Source of the DNA: Nymphaea colorata
Taxonomy: Eukaryota > Streptophyta > Magnoliopsida > Nymphaeales > Nymphaeaceae
Direction of reading: 5' to 3'
Assembly: GCF_008831285.2 (NCBI RefSeq)
Contig: NC_045140.1
Location: forward strand, 17,606,370 to 17,670,369
Length of the DNA stretch: 64,000 bases
A program made the translations under genes and the position numbers. The notes under the pieces are model-generated. The model was not told where the DNA came from. It did not search any database and worked only from the letters and a program-made list of their open reading frames with translations. Below are positions 10,242 to 21,511 of the stretch, piece after piece (the first letter of the stretch is position 1; every line of letters starts with the position of its first letter).

Positions 10242-12389
10242 CATGTTGTTTTTTTTAATGCCAACGTGCTTGTTTCCATTTTCTAATTTTTATTTTTTGC
10301 TTATCCCTTCTTTTTTTCTTACTAGTATTTCACTTATTTTATTTTATTTCTTAATTTTTAAGTTTTTTTTTAAATTTGTCATAGTTTTCTCTCTTTTTTT
10401 TCCAAATTCACTCTATTACATCATAGAAAAACATTACCGTTTAAAACCCGAAAACAATATTTATAATTATGGTCTAAACATTAAATATGGGTTTCTCAAG
10501 GCAAGGCAGCCATTCACTGCTTTGTCTGCATTCAAAAAGGCATCATTCTCTTTCAAGGCCGTGGACTCCACTAGACTGCGACAAAGTCAGAAGTTGTCAA
10601 AAGAGGAAGAGAGCTATCAAACATGAATGCTGCGGCAAGATATTAAGTTTTGGTACAACTTGTCATGAAGCAAGTGGAGTCATCCATCCCTTGAAGGACC
10701 ACACTGGCCATATGCACCGAAAAACATTTAACTATATGCTTGGGAAAGGATGTTTTATTAGATGAGTGTAAGTATATGCATAACAAATATAATAATTATA
10801 GAGATAGATTATGAGTTGCCTAATCAAATTTATTGGTAGAGACATCACGTGGAAAATTATTTTTTATTGTGCTTTGTCTTCCACAAACACATGACAACTT
10901 ATAGATGACGATCAAGGAGTGAAGCTGATTACACAAACTCATATAGAAATCAGTCAAGATAGTCGTTATATTGATTTAGACAACATAAATGAAGATAGTC
11001 GTTATAGCTCTATAAAATCCGCCTTATCCTTTTAGGATAGATTCATGATATAATAACAGTGTGTTACTATTACCAAACAACCCCTTATATTTGAAAGACA
11101 TTGTGTCCGAAATCTATCAAGACCGACTTAAAGGTAATCAAAGGCACAAAGAGTTTGTCATAGTCGCAAATCTTGCTACGGAAACTTTTTGGGAAGATAC
11201 AACCACAAAATAACAGGATAGTGACACGACAATCAAAAACAGGTATTAGTTTTAAAAATGCTGTTTGTAGCTATTGTCTGATACAACATAGCAGGAACAG
11301 AGGTAGGTGTAGGCTGCGTGGGGTGTATGCCCCATGGACCCCACTCTAAAACCTTGTTCTTAATAATTAGATTTTGGTAGATTTGGGTGCAATTATATGA
11401 ATCGGTCTTACCAGACCCTGGTTATTTGCTCAAAACTAATTGAAAATTTGTTATTTATATATTTAGTATTTCATAAACAAAAATTTATGGCTTTGCCCGT
11501 GCAACGAAGACCACTTCTAGACAAGTGAAAAGATTTAGGATTTTACCTTATTGCCATGGGGAGCTGAACTCACAGGTTCAGATGGAACTGGTCAATTCCT
11601 TTAGTAAGAAGACAATGGAGTTTTATGTACAAATTGGTTAATTACCTCGACATAATTAATTTCATAAGAATATGCTTGACATGTGAACCCCTCGCCCATT
11701 TTTAAGATGTTTTTGGTTCATTCTTAGGGGTAGGTGTCATGCCGCATAACCAGCTTGGAGCAATCACGGCAAGATAACCATGGTCGCCATTCTGACAGCT
11801 AACTGTCGACTGGTTCCCTGTGTCCCACCACTTGAGAAATGAGGAAAGAAGCTTCAATGGCTTCTCAGATCATTGGCGATCGATCGTTGTCTTCATTAAA
11901 GCCCTTGATTGGAATCGCTCTTTCACTGGACTTGCCTTCTTTCCGTTTCTCTTTCTTTCGTAACTTAACTCCATCACACAACCAACCACGAGTAGTAACA
12001 GCAGCCTTGATGAAAAAACTGTATGAATATGCCGGCCGGCCCCATAGCCATCTGTGGAGTGGAGTTTGTCCTTCGTCAGATTAGCTCAAACTGGTACACA
12101 AGCTCCACCATTAAATGTAGGGTTGCATGGTGCAGAGCTCCGAGCTGGCGAGACCTTTTCCTTTTGAAAATGGCAGCCATTATTAACACAACATATATAG
12201 GTAGGTACATGACCATGAGGTGCTTGGTCTTTGATCTTTTAAAGATGGAACATTGATAGAAAAGTAAGGGAATAACTCTATGTATCTGTCCAGTGGACAT
12301 CTATGCACCCAAAGTCATGGTTCAATTTTCTTTATATGTGAGAAAGAGAGAGAGAGAATTGGTAGGTTGGAGACGTTTCAAGTGCTACA

Positions 12390-12536
12390 AATCATCTTGG
12401 CCATTGGTTTTCCCAAGATAGACACCGGGGAGAAATACAAGTTGAATGCTAAATGGCTAAAATACTGTATCTCATTTCTTTCGTTGATTTTCTCTCCGCT
12501 ATTCATCATGTTGAAATATCCTCGGCCAAGATGATT
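12390..12536. repeat. Inverted repeat, 13-bp perfect arms
   Basis: AATCATCTTGGCC at 12390-12402 is exactly complementary to GGCCAAGATGATT at 12524-12536. The inner 121 bases do not pair well. No flanking target duplication is seen, so it may be a degraded MITE or chance. Confidence 0.6.
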
Positions 12537-13458
12537 CCTTATACATCTAACACGAAAATGTCTCGTAACTACGAATAAAACTATTTTATATATATATATA
12601 CCAACCAAGCTGTCACATGGGCTTCTGCTTTGGACTAAGAAGAGGAAATTGCCTGACAAGAAGGGAAGGACTCACAACCACAAGAAGTTGGAGAAGAACC
12701 TGCTAAGGATCAATGCTGTGGGCCATCACCCATCTGAGGAATCCAACATGACATGCATGGAACCAACAAAAGCATCACCCAGGCACATGCATGGATGTGG
12801 CTGCATGAATGGTGTTGAGAAGCTCAACCTGCCGATGCAATTGTGAATGAATCTCAAGGCTATGACACCTGCTCTTCATCCATGCCCCTGCTGCGTACGA
12901 CAATATCCAGTCATTTGCTATCGTGGATGTGTTGTGATCAGGCCTTTGGTCCCCATCTTCTAGAATTAGTTGGTTTCATATTGCTTTCGCGGATTTGTTT
13001 GAACAATCTTGATGGATCGTGGTCCCTTTTCAAGATCTGCAGTGATTTCAAACATTGAACCTCATATCATATGTTCATGTTTCAACATCAGATAAATTTA
13101 CAAAAATACAGGTTTCGTCTAAAGGCAATTATAATCTCAGGTTTAATCATCACGATGGTGGTCAAATTCACAGTCTAGTTATTATCAGATGTTGATTCTG
13201 TAAACAATTAAGCAAAGAAACCTTACAAATTCTTAGACGTACTAGATCTGAAACCACGAAAAGGTAGGCCATGCAATGGCTGGTTCCGGACCTTGACAGC
13301 AACAGACGGTATGCGTGCAAGGAGAATGACGTGCTTGACAAAACTAACGGCGTGCAGCGGCACCTTATCAAGTTGCAGGCAAGAACAGGTTCTCAGGGCA
13401 CCCTGCCAAGCACATGCAACACAAGCCCTCTCACTTTCACGGAGTCGGCCGCCTCACT

Positions 13459-13466
13459 TATATAAA
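13459..13466 (+). promoter_or_regulatory. TATA box of microprotein copy 3
   Basis: TATATAAA in a locally GC-rich context, about 119 bases before the ATG at 13578. A start site about 30 bases downstream would give a leader of about 90 bases that includes the CT/GT tract at 13536-13569. Confidence 0.6.
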
Positions 13467-13535
13467 CAGCAATGGAGCTCAACAGTGCTCATAACACTTC
13501 TTCTTCGCCCGCTTTTCCCAAAGTGGGAGAGAAAA

Positions 13536-13569
13536 TCTCTCTCTCTCTCTTTCTCTGTGTGTGTGTGAG
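13536..13569 (+). repeat. CT then GT microsatellite in the predicted 5' leader
   Basis: A TC-dinucleotide run followed by a GT run, immediately upstream of the ATG at 13578. CT-rich leaders are common in plant genes. A complementary GA run lies downstream of the ORF at 13862-13889. Confidence 0.85.
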
Positions 13570-13577
13570 TTGTGGAA

Positions 13578-13802
13578 ATGGCGGCAGTTTCGGCTTGCTT
13601 TGGGGAACTTGAGCTCTGCATAGCAGCTGTTCTTCTCTTCTTTCCCTACTTCATGGTGATGGCCGTAGAGTTTGGCAGGAGGAGCCAAGTAAGAGATTTG
13701 GAGCCCGACGTCTGCTTCCCTTCTAGCTATGGATGGGCTGGTGAAGATGGCGATGGCTTCCCTGCTGATCGATTGAGAGTCCACAATCTTTATGGGATGT
13801 AA
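13578..13802 (+). CDS. Small single-pass membrane protein (copy 3)
   Basis: A 74-residue ORF starting at ATG 13578 (a GTG six bases earlier is in frame but not a plant start). Residues 12-31 form a hydrophobic helix with LLFFPYF, followed by Glu, an RRSQVRDLE basic/acidic segment, a PD-x-CFPSS motif and an acidic GEDGDG tail ending in NLYGM. It resembles the 8170 ORF over the N-terminal ACF, the helix and QVR-x-LE, and the 3592 ORF over PD-x-CFP-x-S. A good TATA box and a CT-rich leader precede it, making this the best-supported member of the trio. No characterised family is recognised. The product is probably membrane-anchored with a short soluble tail; its role is unknown. Confidence 0.65.
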   Translation: MAAVSACFGELELCIAAVLLFFPYFMVMAVEFGRRSQVRDLEPDVCFPSSYGWAGEDGDGFPADRLRVHNLYGM

Positions 13803-13861
13803 TTGGTGGGTAGAGATTCATATAGAGATGAAATTATGGAGGTAAGAACCAACAGATTAAT

Positions 13862-13889
<28 letters not shown>
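13862..13889. repeat. GA microsatellite in probable 3' UTR
   Basis: AG dinucleotides starting 60 bases after the stop of the 13578 ORF, complementary to the CT run in its leader. Confidence 0.95.
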
Positions 13890-13893
<4 letters not shown>

Positions 13894-16544
13894 TAGTGTT
13901 TGTTTTGTTAAGACAAGAGAACAGGCTAGCGAAACATCAAAGCTTATTTCATGCGGAATTGTTTTCTCCGAGTTGTGTGTGTGGATTGATGCCTCTGACT
14001 TGTAAAGAAGGGAAACTATATGGTGAAAATCTGTCAAATTGATGCCGAAAAAAGAGTTTGCTTCTACTGTTTGCCTTGTTCGGCGATTTATAGCTCTCAG
14101 TATTTGCAGGTTTATTTCCCTCTGTTCATCGCCAATCTTAGCAGAATCCGGCCGCCGGTTGGCCTTTCGAAAAATAACCTTTCCTATTGTGTTAAGTGCT
14201 CTCAAACATTTATTCAATAATTAAGAAAATAGAAAATCTTCATGTCAAGCTATCCGATATTATCATTAGATGGAAACCAATATTTTCTACTGCTTCCAAC
14301 TTTTCAATTTTTTCTTTTTTTTTTTTTTGAAAAGGATCGGTTTAGAACCGCATTAACTAACTATAGCACAATGTCGAGCTACACATTAGATCCTCTTTGA
14401 TCAATCAATGCAAATGACCAGGTGAATTGGAGTATCCTTTAAAGTTCAAAACTTAACGAGAAATTTCTGGCTTCATCTGGTCAAACCAAACCGGATTCGT
14501 ATTCTGGCATGTGCCTCACCTTAATTTAGATTTATGCGGGCGGCCATATGTTCGGGCCGAAAATAGGCAGATAGATAGATTGAGAGGTGTGCACGGAACA
14601 AATATGCACCAACGGGGTTGAGACATTTTTGGATTTTTTATAAAAGAAATGGATGTTTCAAACTTTTTTTTACCTTTTTATTTTTTTATTAATTTAATAA
14701 GAGTATTTTGGACGTTGCTGCTCCTATGCACCAATTAGTTATTTTAAATGTAAAATAAAAATAAAAATAGGTCTCTAGTTAAAAATCAACTTAGCTTATT
14801 TCTTTCTCTCACGCCCCACAAAAATAAAATAAAACAAAATTCAGCAACATTCTCATTCAAGTGATTCTTTTGGAGAATCATTTAGAAAAGCAAAGAAGAA
14901 ACTAAAATAACATTTGAAAACCTGAAAAAGTCAAAATTCAAGGCCGTTTAATAGTTTTTTGTCATTAATGATCACCGTCAGGAAACGAGAGATTAACTTT
15001 ACTGATGAAAGAACAGTAATTGGCAGGCCGGTTAGGTTAAGTGTGATTGTCATTGGTGATCATATACTTGCCCATTTCAAGTTGGATATATTCTTAACTG
15101 CATCCACTTTTTCGGATATTCTCATACTCGGATTTGAATGCGGATAAAGAAAAATTAATATTCAAAGCTGATCGTTACATTCATTTCTGGATTCGAATCT
15201 CAAATTTTGAACGACCGATTTTCATAATGCAAGAATATTAGATATAGGATATTTATTTAAAACTAAATTTAATCCGTCTGAATCTGAATCTAATCAGATA
15301 TTTTTGTATATCCGAAATCAGATATTTTTGTATATCCGAATCTCATAGGATGTGATTATTTAAATTTGAAACCAATTCGTTTTCTTCATCAATGAGATAT
15401 TAAGTTTTTCTTGCCATCCGATTTTTGAAAACGGTTCGATCAAATCCAAATCCTAATATTTTGAATTCCCCATGCTCCTAATTGCCAGATGCATCGCAGA
15501 TTCGGATCCACCAGGAAACATCCCAGTTTTTCTATATATTAAATCTCATACTAAGTACAAAATTGTTCACATCCCTTACTTTTTCTCTTTTCTCTTCAAT
15601 CATTTGCTGCTCCCACAGGAAACCCTAAACCTGTGGGCTGGTTTTTCTTATTTTAATATTTTTTGGGAGGTTTTCTCCATTAAAATTATCAGTCTGCCCC
15701 CACAATGCCACCCATGACATGACGGAGGATGACTTCACCTCTCCTTCATGCTGTTCTATCTTGAACCTTATCTGACCATTAAAAAATTTTTAAAAATTAT
15801 TGGTTCAAGTAGATAAAAAGAAAATTAATATGATTTAAAATTATAATGTTCTGGTTTGACTCTTGCACATTACATGCTGCATGCTTTCCTTCATATGAGT
15901 TGTTTATTTTTATTTTTTTTATCTCCTAAACACTTTCATAACTTTTTGTGAAATTATTCATGTAAGAAGATGGCAGTTCTCTATACCTGGAATCACTCTT
16001 TCGATTTTTCAAGAAATGAACTCTAAATTCAAATTAAAAAATATGCATATTTGAGCTGTAAACCTCTTGAACCACTTCTCTAAGTATAAGATTTCGGACT
16101 ATGAAATATTCTTTAATATATTTTAAAAAAAATAAGAAAAATTCTGAAGTAAATTTTTGGAGTGCAAATTGCACCAAATAGTGTTTGGGTGAGAACGATC
16201 TTAATGAGGGGTCTCCCAAAATAGAATACCTGCATTTTATCGCATATATTAGTAAGTGCACAACAACAACCGGGGATTTCACCAAAATTACTATGTACCC
16301 CTCCCTTGGTTGCCGGTTGTTATTTGAACGTGGGGACATTGTTGCAAATTAAAAGGAATGCGTGGCTTCTTTGTCAGCAAGTTTCGGACAACTGCAAGCT
16401 CCTTGTCCTGATATGCGGCGTGCTTTTTTCCCATTATCTGGCTACCGCCAGAGTATCAAGAAGCCAGCGACCTGATCGACTGCGTCACTCCGCCGGGAAA
16501 TTCTACGGATCAAGTTTTCTGGCCAGGCTTCCTTGCCGACGGTT
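13890..16544. other. Intergenic
   Basis: No gene recognised. 15040-15470 is a patch of a diverged dispersed repeat rich in TCCGAAT, GGATTTGAAT and CTGAATC words, with a 24-bp tandem repeat inside (separate entry). The last 200 bases, before the ATG at 16545, should hold the promoter and leader of the kelch gene; no clear TATA box was identified. Confidence 0.5.
15292..15339. repeat. 24-bp tandem repeat, two copies
   Basis: Two exact adjacent copies beginning AATCAGATATTTTTG and ending ATATCCGA (15292-15315 and 15316-15339), inside the TCCGAAT-rich patch. Confidence 0.9.
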
Positions 16545-19074
16545 ATGGCGAAGTTTCAAGGAAGATGGATGAAGGTAAGTCGTCGTCTTCGTCTTGTAAC
16601 TAGTTCTACCACACCCATTTCTTGTCGATGCGTTTGATTTCACGGATACCCAAATCGTTCCGAATCTTATTTTTCATGTATTAAGGTGATTTAAGGCCAA
16701 CTTCCTTTTGCCCTCTGTAGAGTCATGCAATTGGGGAGAGAATATTCTCTTCAATTCTCACTGGGCATCCAATAGAGCCGCAGAAAACGATGTTCTTAAG
16801 AGATAATGAGGGGAAGATGGCCTTCAATACGGTCGACAGTCGACACTTTTTCCTTTCCAAAATTTTCTTTGCATTGTCTCAATAAAAGCTCCAGGGATTA
16901 TGAACAAGTCTTTTTCGTGCAAAGATTCATAAGTAATTCTTGTATTGGATTCTAATAAGATTGACTTTTGTCCCCCGAAAGAAGAGAGTTTCAGTCATGA
17001 CCGGGACTAGCATAATCAAGCTGGTGAAATTTCTTGAAAATGTTCCTGTTTTCTTGAATTTTTTCATTGATGGGACTACTTTTTTTTGCCATAATACAAG
17101 AATGGGCCCCTGTCATTTAATTATCTAGATAGGGGCTTAACTTTTGCTGTAAACTGCTAAAAAAAGGCCTCATTCAAATCATGAAATACCGATCACTTGA
17201 AATTATGTATTTTCCAATATTCCCTGTCTTTTGGGGGCAAGATTGTCATTTTCTTTGTCCTAACTCAGAATTGGACTAGCTCTTCAGTTAAAAATCAGAT
17301 AACATAGTGATCAGGAGGCCTTTTTACAGGAAAGATTTCACTTCACAGCCTATCTTAAGAAAAATCAGAAACGTGGAGCTTATATTATTATAAGCAAAAG
17401 GTGGTCTTCTAAATGAAAGTTCTTCTAAAGAACGTTGTGCATGTTCGAGGAACAGCTTTCCCAAAAAACATGGTGTAATTAATGGCCTGGAAGATGGCAT
17501 GTCAAGCGTCAAAGATGAATTCTGAACAAAAATAAGACAAGGGGATTTTCCGCAAGATACTTTCAGAATTCATCTTTTTTACTGACAATCTGGTAGGTTA
17601 CCCATGTTTAGTGCTGAGCAACGCTAAAGTGATTGTAGAACTATAGATTGAAGCTTATTTCTTTCGGAACTGTTATGACTCTTTACTGTCGACCTATACG
17701 CAATTGTTCTTTTGTGCAAGCCAAAGGTGTAGTTGTGCAACATGGGCTAATAAGATATATCCTAGGGTATTCATTATTTTACTGATACTCTTTCAAGAGG
17801 ACGGTTTTCCTCCAAACATAATTCTGAAATAAACTGAATTAACCCAGTTGAACTAAGCAACTGTTAACATTAACTTTCTCGTCATCTTAAATAGCTCCAG
17901 CCATGAGCCAATCATGTACACTCACTCCAGTGTTAATGCTGTCAAACGTTCTTGCACTTCAACGAATTTGTATAATAGAAATTAGTAAAGATGAAATATT
18001 CATTAGCAGAAAATTTTGCATGATTCAGAGCTCCGTGCTATGAACATAAAAAAGCAGTATGGTGGGATAGCGGGAGGCTCTGTTCTTTTACATTCTACTA
18101 CTGCAGTATAAGAATTACTCTGTTTTCTTACTCTTTGCTAGATGGAGCAGAAGGGTGATGGACCAGGAGCCAGGAGCTCTCATGCAGTGGCAATTGTGGG
18201 AAGGAAGGCCTATGTATTTGGTGGAGAGTTCGAGCCGCGTGTCCCGATTGATAACAAGACATACGTCTTTGATCTAGATCAATCGGCATGGTCCCTTGTG
18301 CCAGCAAATGGAGACATACCACCACCAAGGGTTGGTGTGATGATGGCTGCAGTTGGTCATACTATTTATGTATTTGGTGGCAGAGATGCTGATCACTCTG
18401 AGCTAAATGAGTTCTACTCGTTTGATACGACAACCAACCAATGGAAGCTCCTATCTTCAGGTCAAACTGGCCCTGAGAACAGGAGCTATCACTCCATGAC
18501 TGCTGATGATCAGTATGTGTATGTCTTTGGAGGTTGTGGTGTGAAAGGCAGATTGAATGACTTATGGTCTTATGATACCAAAGCCGGTTGCTGGATCAGT
18601 TATCCAGCGCCAGGGGATGCTTGTAAACCAAGAGGAGGTCCTGGCCTTGAGGTATGCGGTGGAAAAGTGTGGGTTGTGTATGGTTTTTCTGGAGAGGAGC
18701 TCGATGACGTCCACTGCTTCGACCCTATCACCAGTGAATGGAAGCAGGTTGAGCCAAGGGGTGACAAGCCAAGTGCCCGCAGTGTCTTTGCTGCTGTTGG
18801 TATTGGGAAGTATGTGATAGTCTATGGTGGGGAGGTAGATCCTAGTGATCAGGGCCATCTTGGTGCTGGGAAGTTCTCAGACGAGGCCTATGCTTTGGAC
18901 ACAGAGACACTTCTATGGACCAAGCTTGAAGATAAAGGCCACTGTGAGCATCCGGGCCCGCGTGGATGGTGCGCCTTCTCTGGTGCCCGCGGAGAAGGAA
19001 TGCTGGTTTATGGAGGGAATTCTCCTACCAATGACAGGTTGGATGATATTTTCTTCTTCACTCCTGTTCTCTGA
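16545..19074 (+). CDS. NSP5-like kelch-repeat protein (two exons)
   Basis: Exon 1 is 16545-16574 (MAKFQGRWMK) and exon 2 is 18142-19074, joined by a phase-0 GT-AG intron of 1567 bases, giving 320 residues. The short first exon is chosen because it supplies the G-x-W-x-K N-terminus expected before the EQKGDGPGARSSH motif and has a GTAAGT donor. Six kelch blades are visible, each with a GG or G-x-x-G turn (VFGGEFEPR, VFGGRDAD, VFGGCG, a degenerate VYGFSG, VYGGEVDP, VYGGNSP), so it should fold as a beta-propeller. In Brassicaceae, related specifier proteins direct glucosinolate-derived aglucones to nitriles; NSP5 is the ancestral-type member found widely in plants, where its substrate is unclear. 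The iron-site pattern EXXXDXXXH is not exact: Glu241 and His249 are present, but the fourth position after Glu is Ser. Expected to be cytosolic. Confidence 0.9.
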
Positions 19075-19092
19075 TAGTTGACGATACAACTG

Positions 19093-19169
19093 TTTGTAAG
19101 ACTTCTGCTAAATCGGACTCCTCTCTGAATGTTGGGATGCACCAACCTTTTGTAAGCCTTCTGCTAAAT
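19093..19169 (+). repeat. Duplicated 21-bp segment in the kelch 3' UTR
   Basis: TTTGTAAGACTTCTGCTAAA-type sequence at 19093-19113 recurs at 19149-19169 with one mismatch. It lies between the stop codon and the AATAAA signal, so it is transcribed. Confidence 0.8.
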
Positions 19170-19203
19170 AACCTTGTGATGCTCTCCCTCTCCTGTTTGT
19201 ATC

Positions 19204-19209
19204 AATAAA
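19204..19209 (+). terminator. Polyadenylation signal of the kelch gene
   Basis: AATAAA, 130 bases after the stop codon, following a T-rich stretch. Confidence 0.6.
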
Positions 19210-21337
19210 CAATCCCCATAAATTGCTCTTTTCTATCGAATCATGGCGCCAACAGATATACAGGGACAATTTCTAGAAGGTTTAACTTTATCAAATGCAA
19301 GCAGAAAAACAACTCTTGAAGCTATGTTGAAAAGTGCCTTAAAATGTTGCATATATTGATCACCCTTGTGAAATTGGTGCAAGAATGGGGTCAACTGTGT
19401 ATGTTACATGCTAATTACTTGTTTGCCTACTCTGTTGTTTTTGCCACAGAAACGACCATTCCAGCCCAATCAAGACTATGAAACAAAGCAAGCCATGAGA
19501 AATAATAACACCAGGATCAAAGGATTCATAACATCCGATAACGTAGTATGCGGGGTAGCATTGTTGTTAGAAGTTTGAGAAAGATATACTAAACGCCTTC
19601 AATAAGCTAGCATTTGCAAGCCCCGGTGGTAGCTAATGCAAATACTTGCACTGCAGCTTGTTTTCCGACCCTACACTTGGGACGATTCCGCAAGGTTCCT
19701 TAGAAAAATGAATGATGCAAATTTATTTGACAACAGATCAGATTCTAGCAGTTCAAACACAAAGAAAGCATCAAAATCATGTGTGGCTAGTTTTCACCAA
19801 AGTGACGTAACTATGAACATGGGCAGCTCTGTTCTGCTTCATGTTCGTGGCATAGAGATAAGGAGGGATTCTGCAACTTCCATAGAAAGAAGATCATGAT
19901 CCGTTGTCTTTGGAAAGAGATAGGATACAGATTTTGATGTATCAATCATCTCCAAGATTATTGCAATCAATCCTGCTGGAGGATTCTCATAAATCTCTCA
20001 TGAAACTGTTTCCATCTTAATCCCATGTATCCAAAACCTATACGAGGAGCTGTATCTCTGCTGTAAAGAATCATCAAAGAATGAAGTAGTGAAGTAGAAG
20101 AGTGCCTCTTTTTCTCTCGTGGATGTAGGCTAACAAACCGAACCACGTAAATCTCTGTTATGCTCTGTTTTATCGCTTCTTTAGTTTCCCCTTTTCTTTT
20201 AACACTTCCAACGTATAGGCCCAGTATAAATCATGCGTGCAGCGTGCCTATTATATATGTTTCATATGCTATATGTACATCATATACAACAATGCATATC
20301 CTTCACACGTTTATGATAGACATATTTATTTAGTATATACTTAAAATTTTATGAAGTAGTATTTAAAAAGAATGAGATTCAGATATTCAGCTCATAGAAA
20401 ATGAACTCGGACTCCATTAATTCATGGCGTGTTAGTGATTTATCCGTAATGGACGTGCTCCGACAAGGACTGCTGAGCCTGTTACTAGCCTACCAAAGTG
20501 CATGTGTAAAACTAGTGTGCAGCAGAACTAGAGAAACAAGGGAACAGACACGCACTTGACACTACAATTGAAAGAGTTCCAGTCCATGGCAGCGAGAAGA
20601 AATGCAAGCAGAATAGGGAACAGGCTTCTGGAAGAGACACAGAACAAATGAACTTCAGCATTCCAGAAAAGAAACAAACTTAGCTGCTAATCATTATTTT
20701 CTTTCTTCCTTTTGGCTTAAGTTTTAGGGTACTTAATTCCTTCAGCTGAAGCAGTGCCTGCCTGCGTGGTGCTTGCAAGAAAGAGCATCCAGGAGTTTAG
20801 ATCATGTTATCATCTGCACGTTTCGCCCAGCAAAGGTGGATCATACATCCCTGATCTGATAGAATAGCATTCTGCAGACGGGAATATGCTACCAACCCTG
20901 ATTAAGGGTCTCGTCACTTGGCGACACAAAAATGGTAAGATGGGTGGAGCTGCGGCGACTGTGGATTAGAACATGCTCCGTTTGGTTTCTCTTGGTTCAA
21001 GACCTCAGAGCTTGTATAATTGAGAGTATGCCGGCATTTGAAAGATTTCTTGCGTTCTTGCAGGTGGTGCACCCCACGTCTTCTAATCAAACAAAGAGTT
21101 CTAGGAACACTCCACTTTTGTTCTTGAAAAATGCTTTTCAAGTCTTATAAGCATTTCTACTACCCATGGAACCATGGAACCGGAAACTCTTTTCTGGAAT
21201 AGGTGATTCAGTAAACCAATGAAACAAGTTCTTAATCTCCTGCAAATGCATCTGTTTTATTCAGCAAGAAACATGTGCATGCATGCAGGCACGGGCATAT
21301 GCAGACATGTTCCAAGTTCGTTTGAATCTGACTCTTC

Positions 21338-21511
21338 CTGTACCTGTGTTATCCTAATCCAAAACCTCGAACTATGCAATGAGCTTCTATTGGCTGATCC
21401 GTTAAATTTACCTTTTTTTTTTTTCCTTTTTCTAAATTCGGTGATTACGAAGAAAAGCTTCTCTGTACTTGTGTTATCTCAATCCGAAACCTTGAACCAT
21501 GTAGACGAGCT
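21338..21511. repeat. Diverged direct repeat, about 49 bp, period about 125 bp
   Basis: CTGTACCTGTGTTATCCTAA... at 21338-21386 and CTGTACTTGTGTTATCTCAA... at 21463-21511 align along their length with scattered substitutions. The repeat explains the internal similarity of the 143-codon frame here. Confidence 0.7.

Larger units (their letters stand above)
8416..13458. other. Intergenic, about 5 kb without a recognised gene
   Basis: It contains a GA microsatellite (9191-9209), an AT-rich inverted repeat (10180-10241), an inverted repeat at 12390-12536, a short TA run near 12586-12600 and CATG-rich sequence around 12740-12810. An 81-codon ATG frame at 11839-12084 resembles nothing known and is left uncalled. 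The first 300 bases probably include the 3' UTR of the 8170 gene. Confidence 0.5.

Noticed and set aside
11839-12084. 81-codon ATG frame
   Set aside because: No family resemblance, paralogue, promoter or splice structure; left uncalled.
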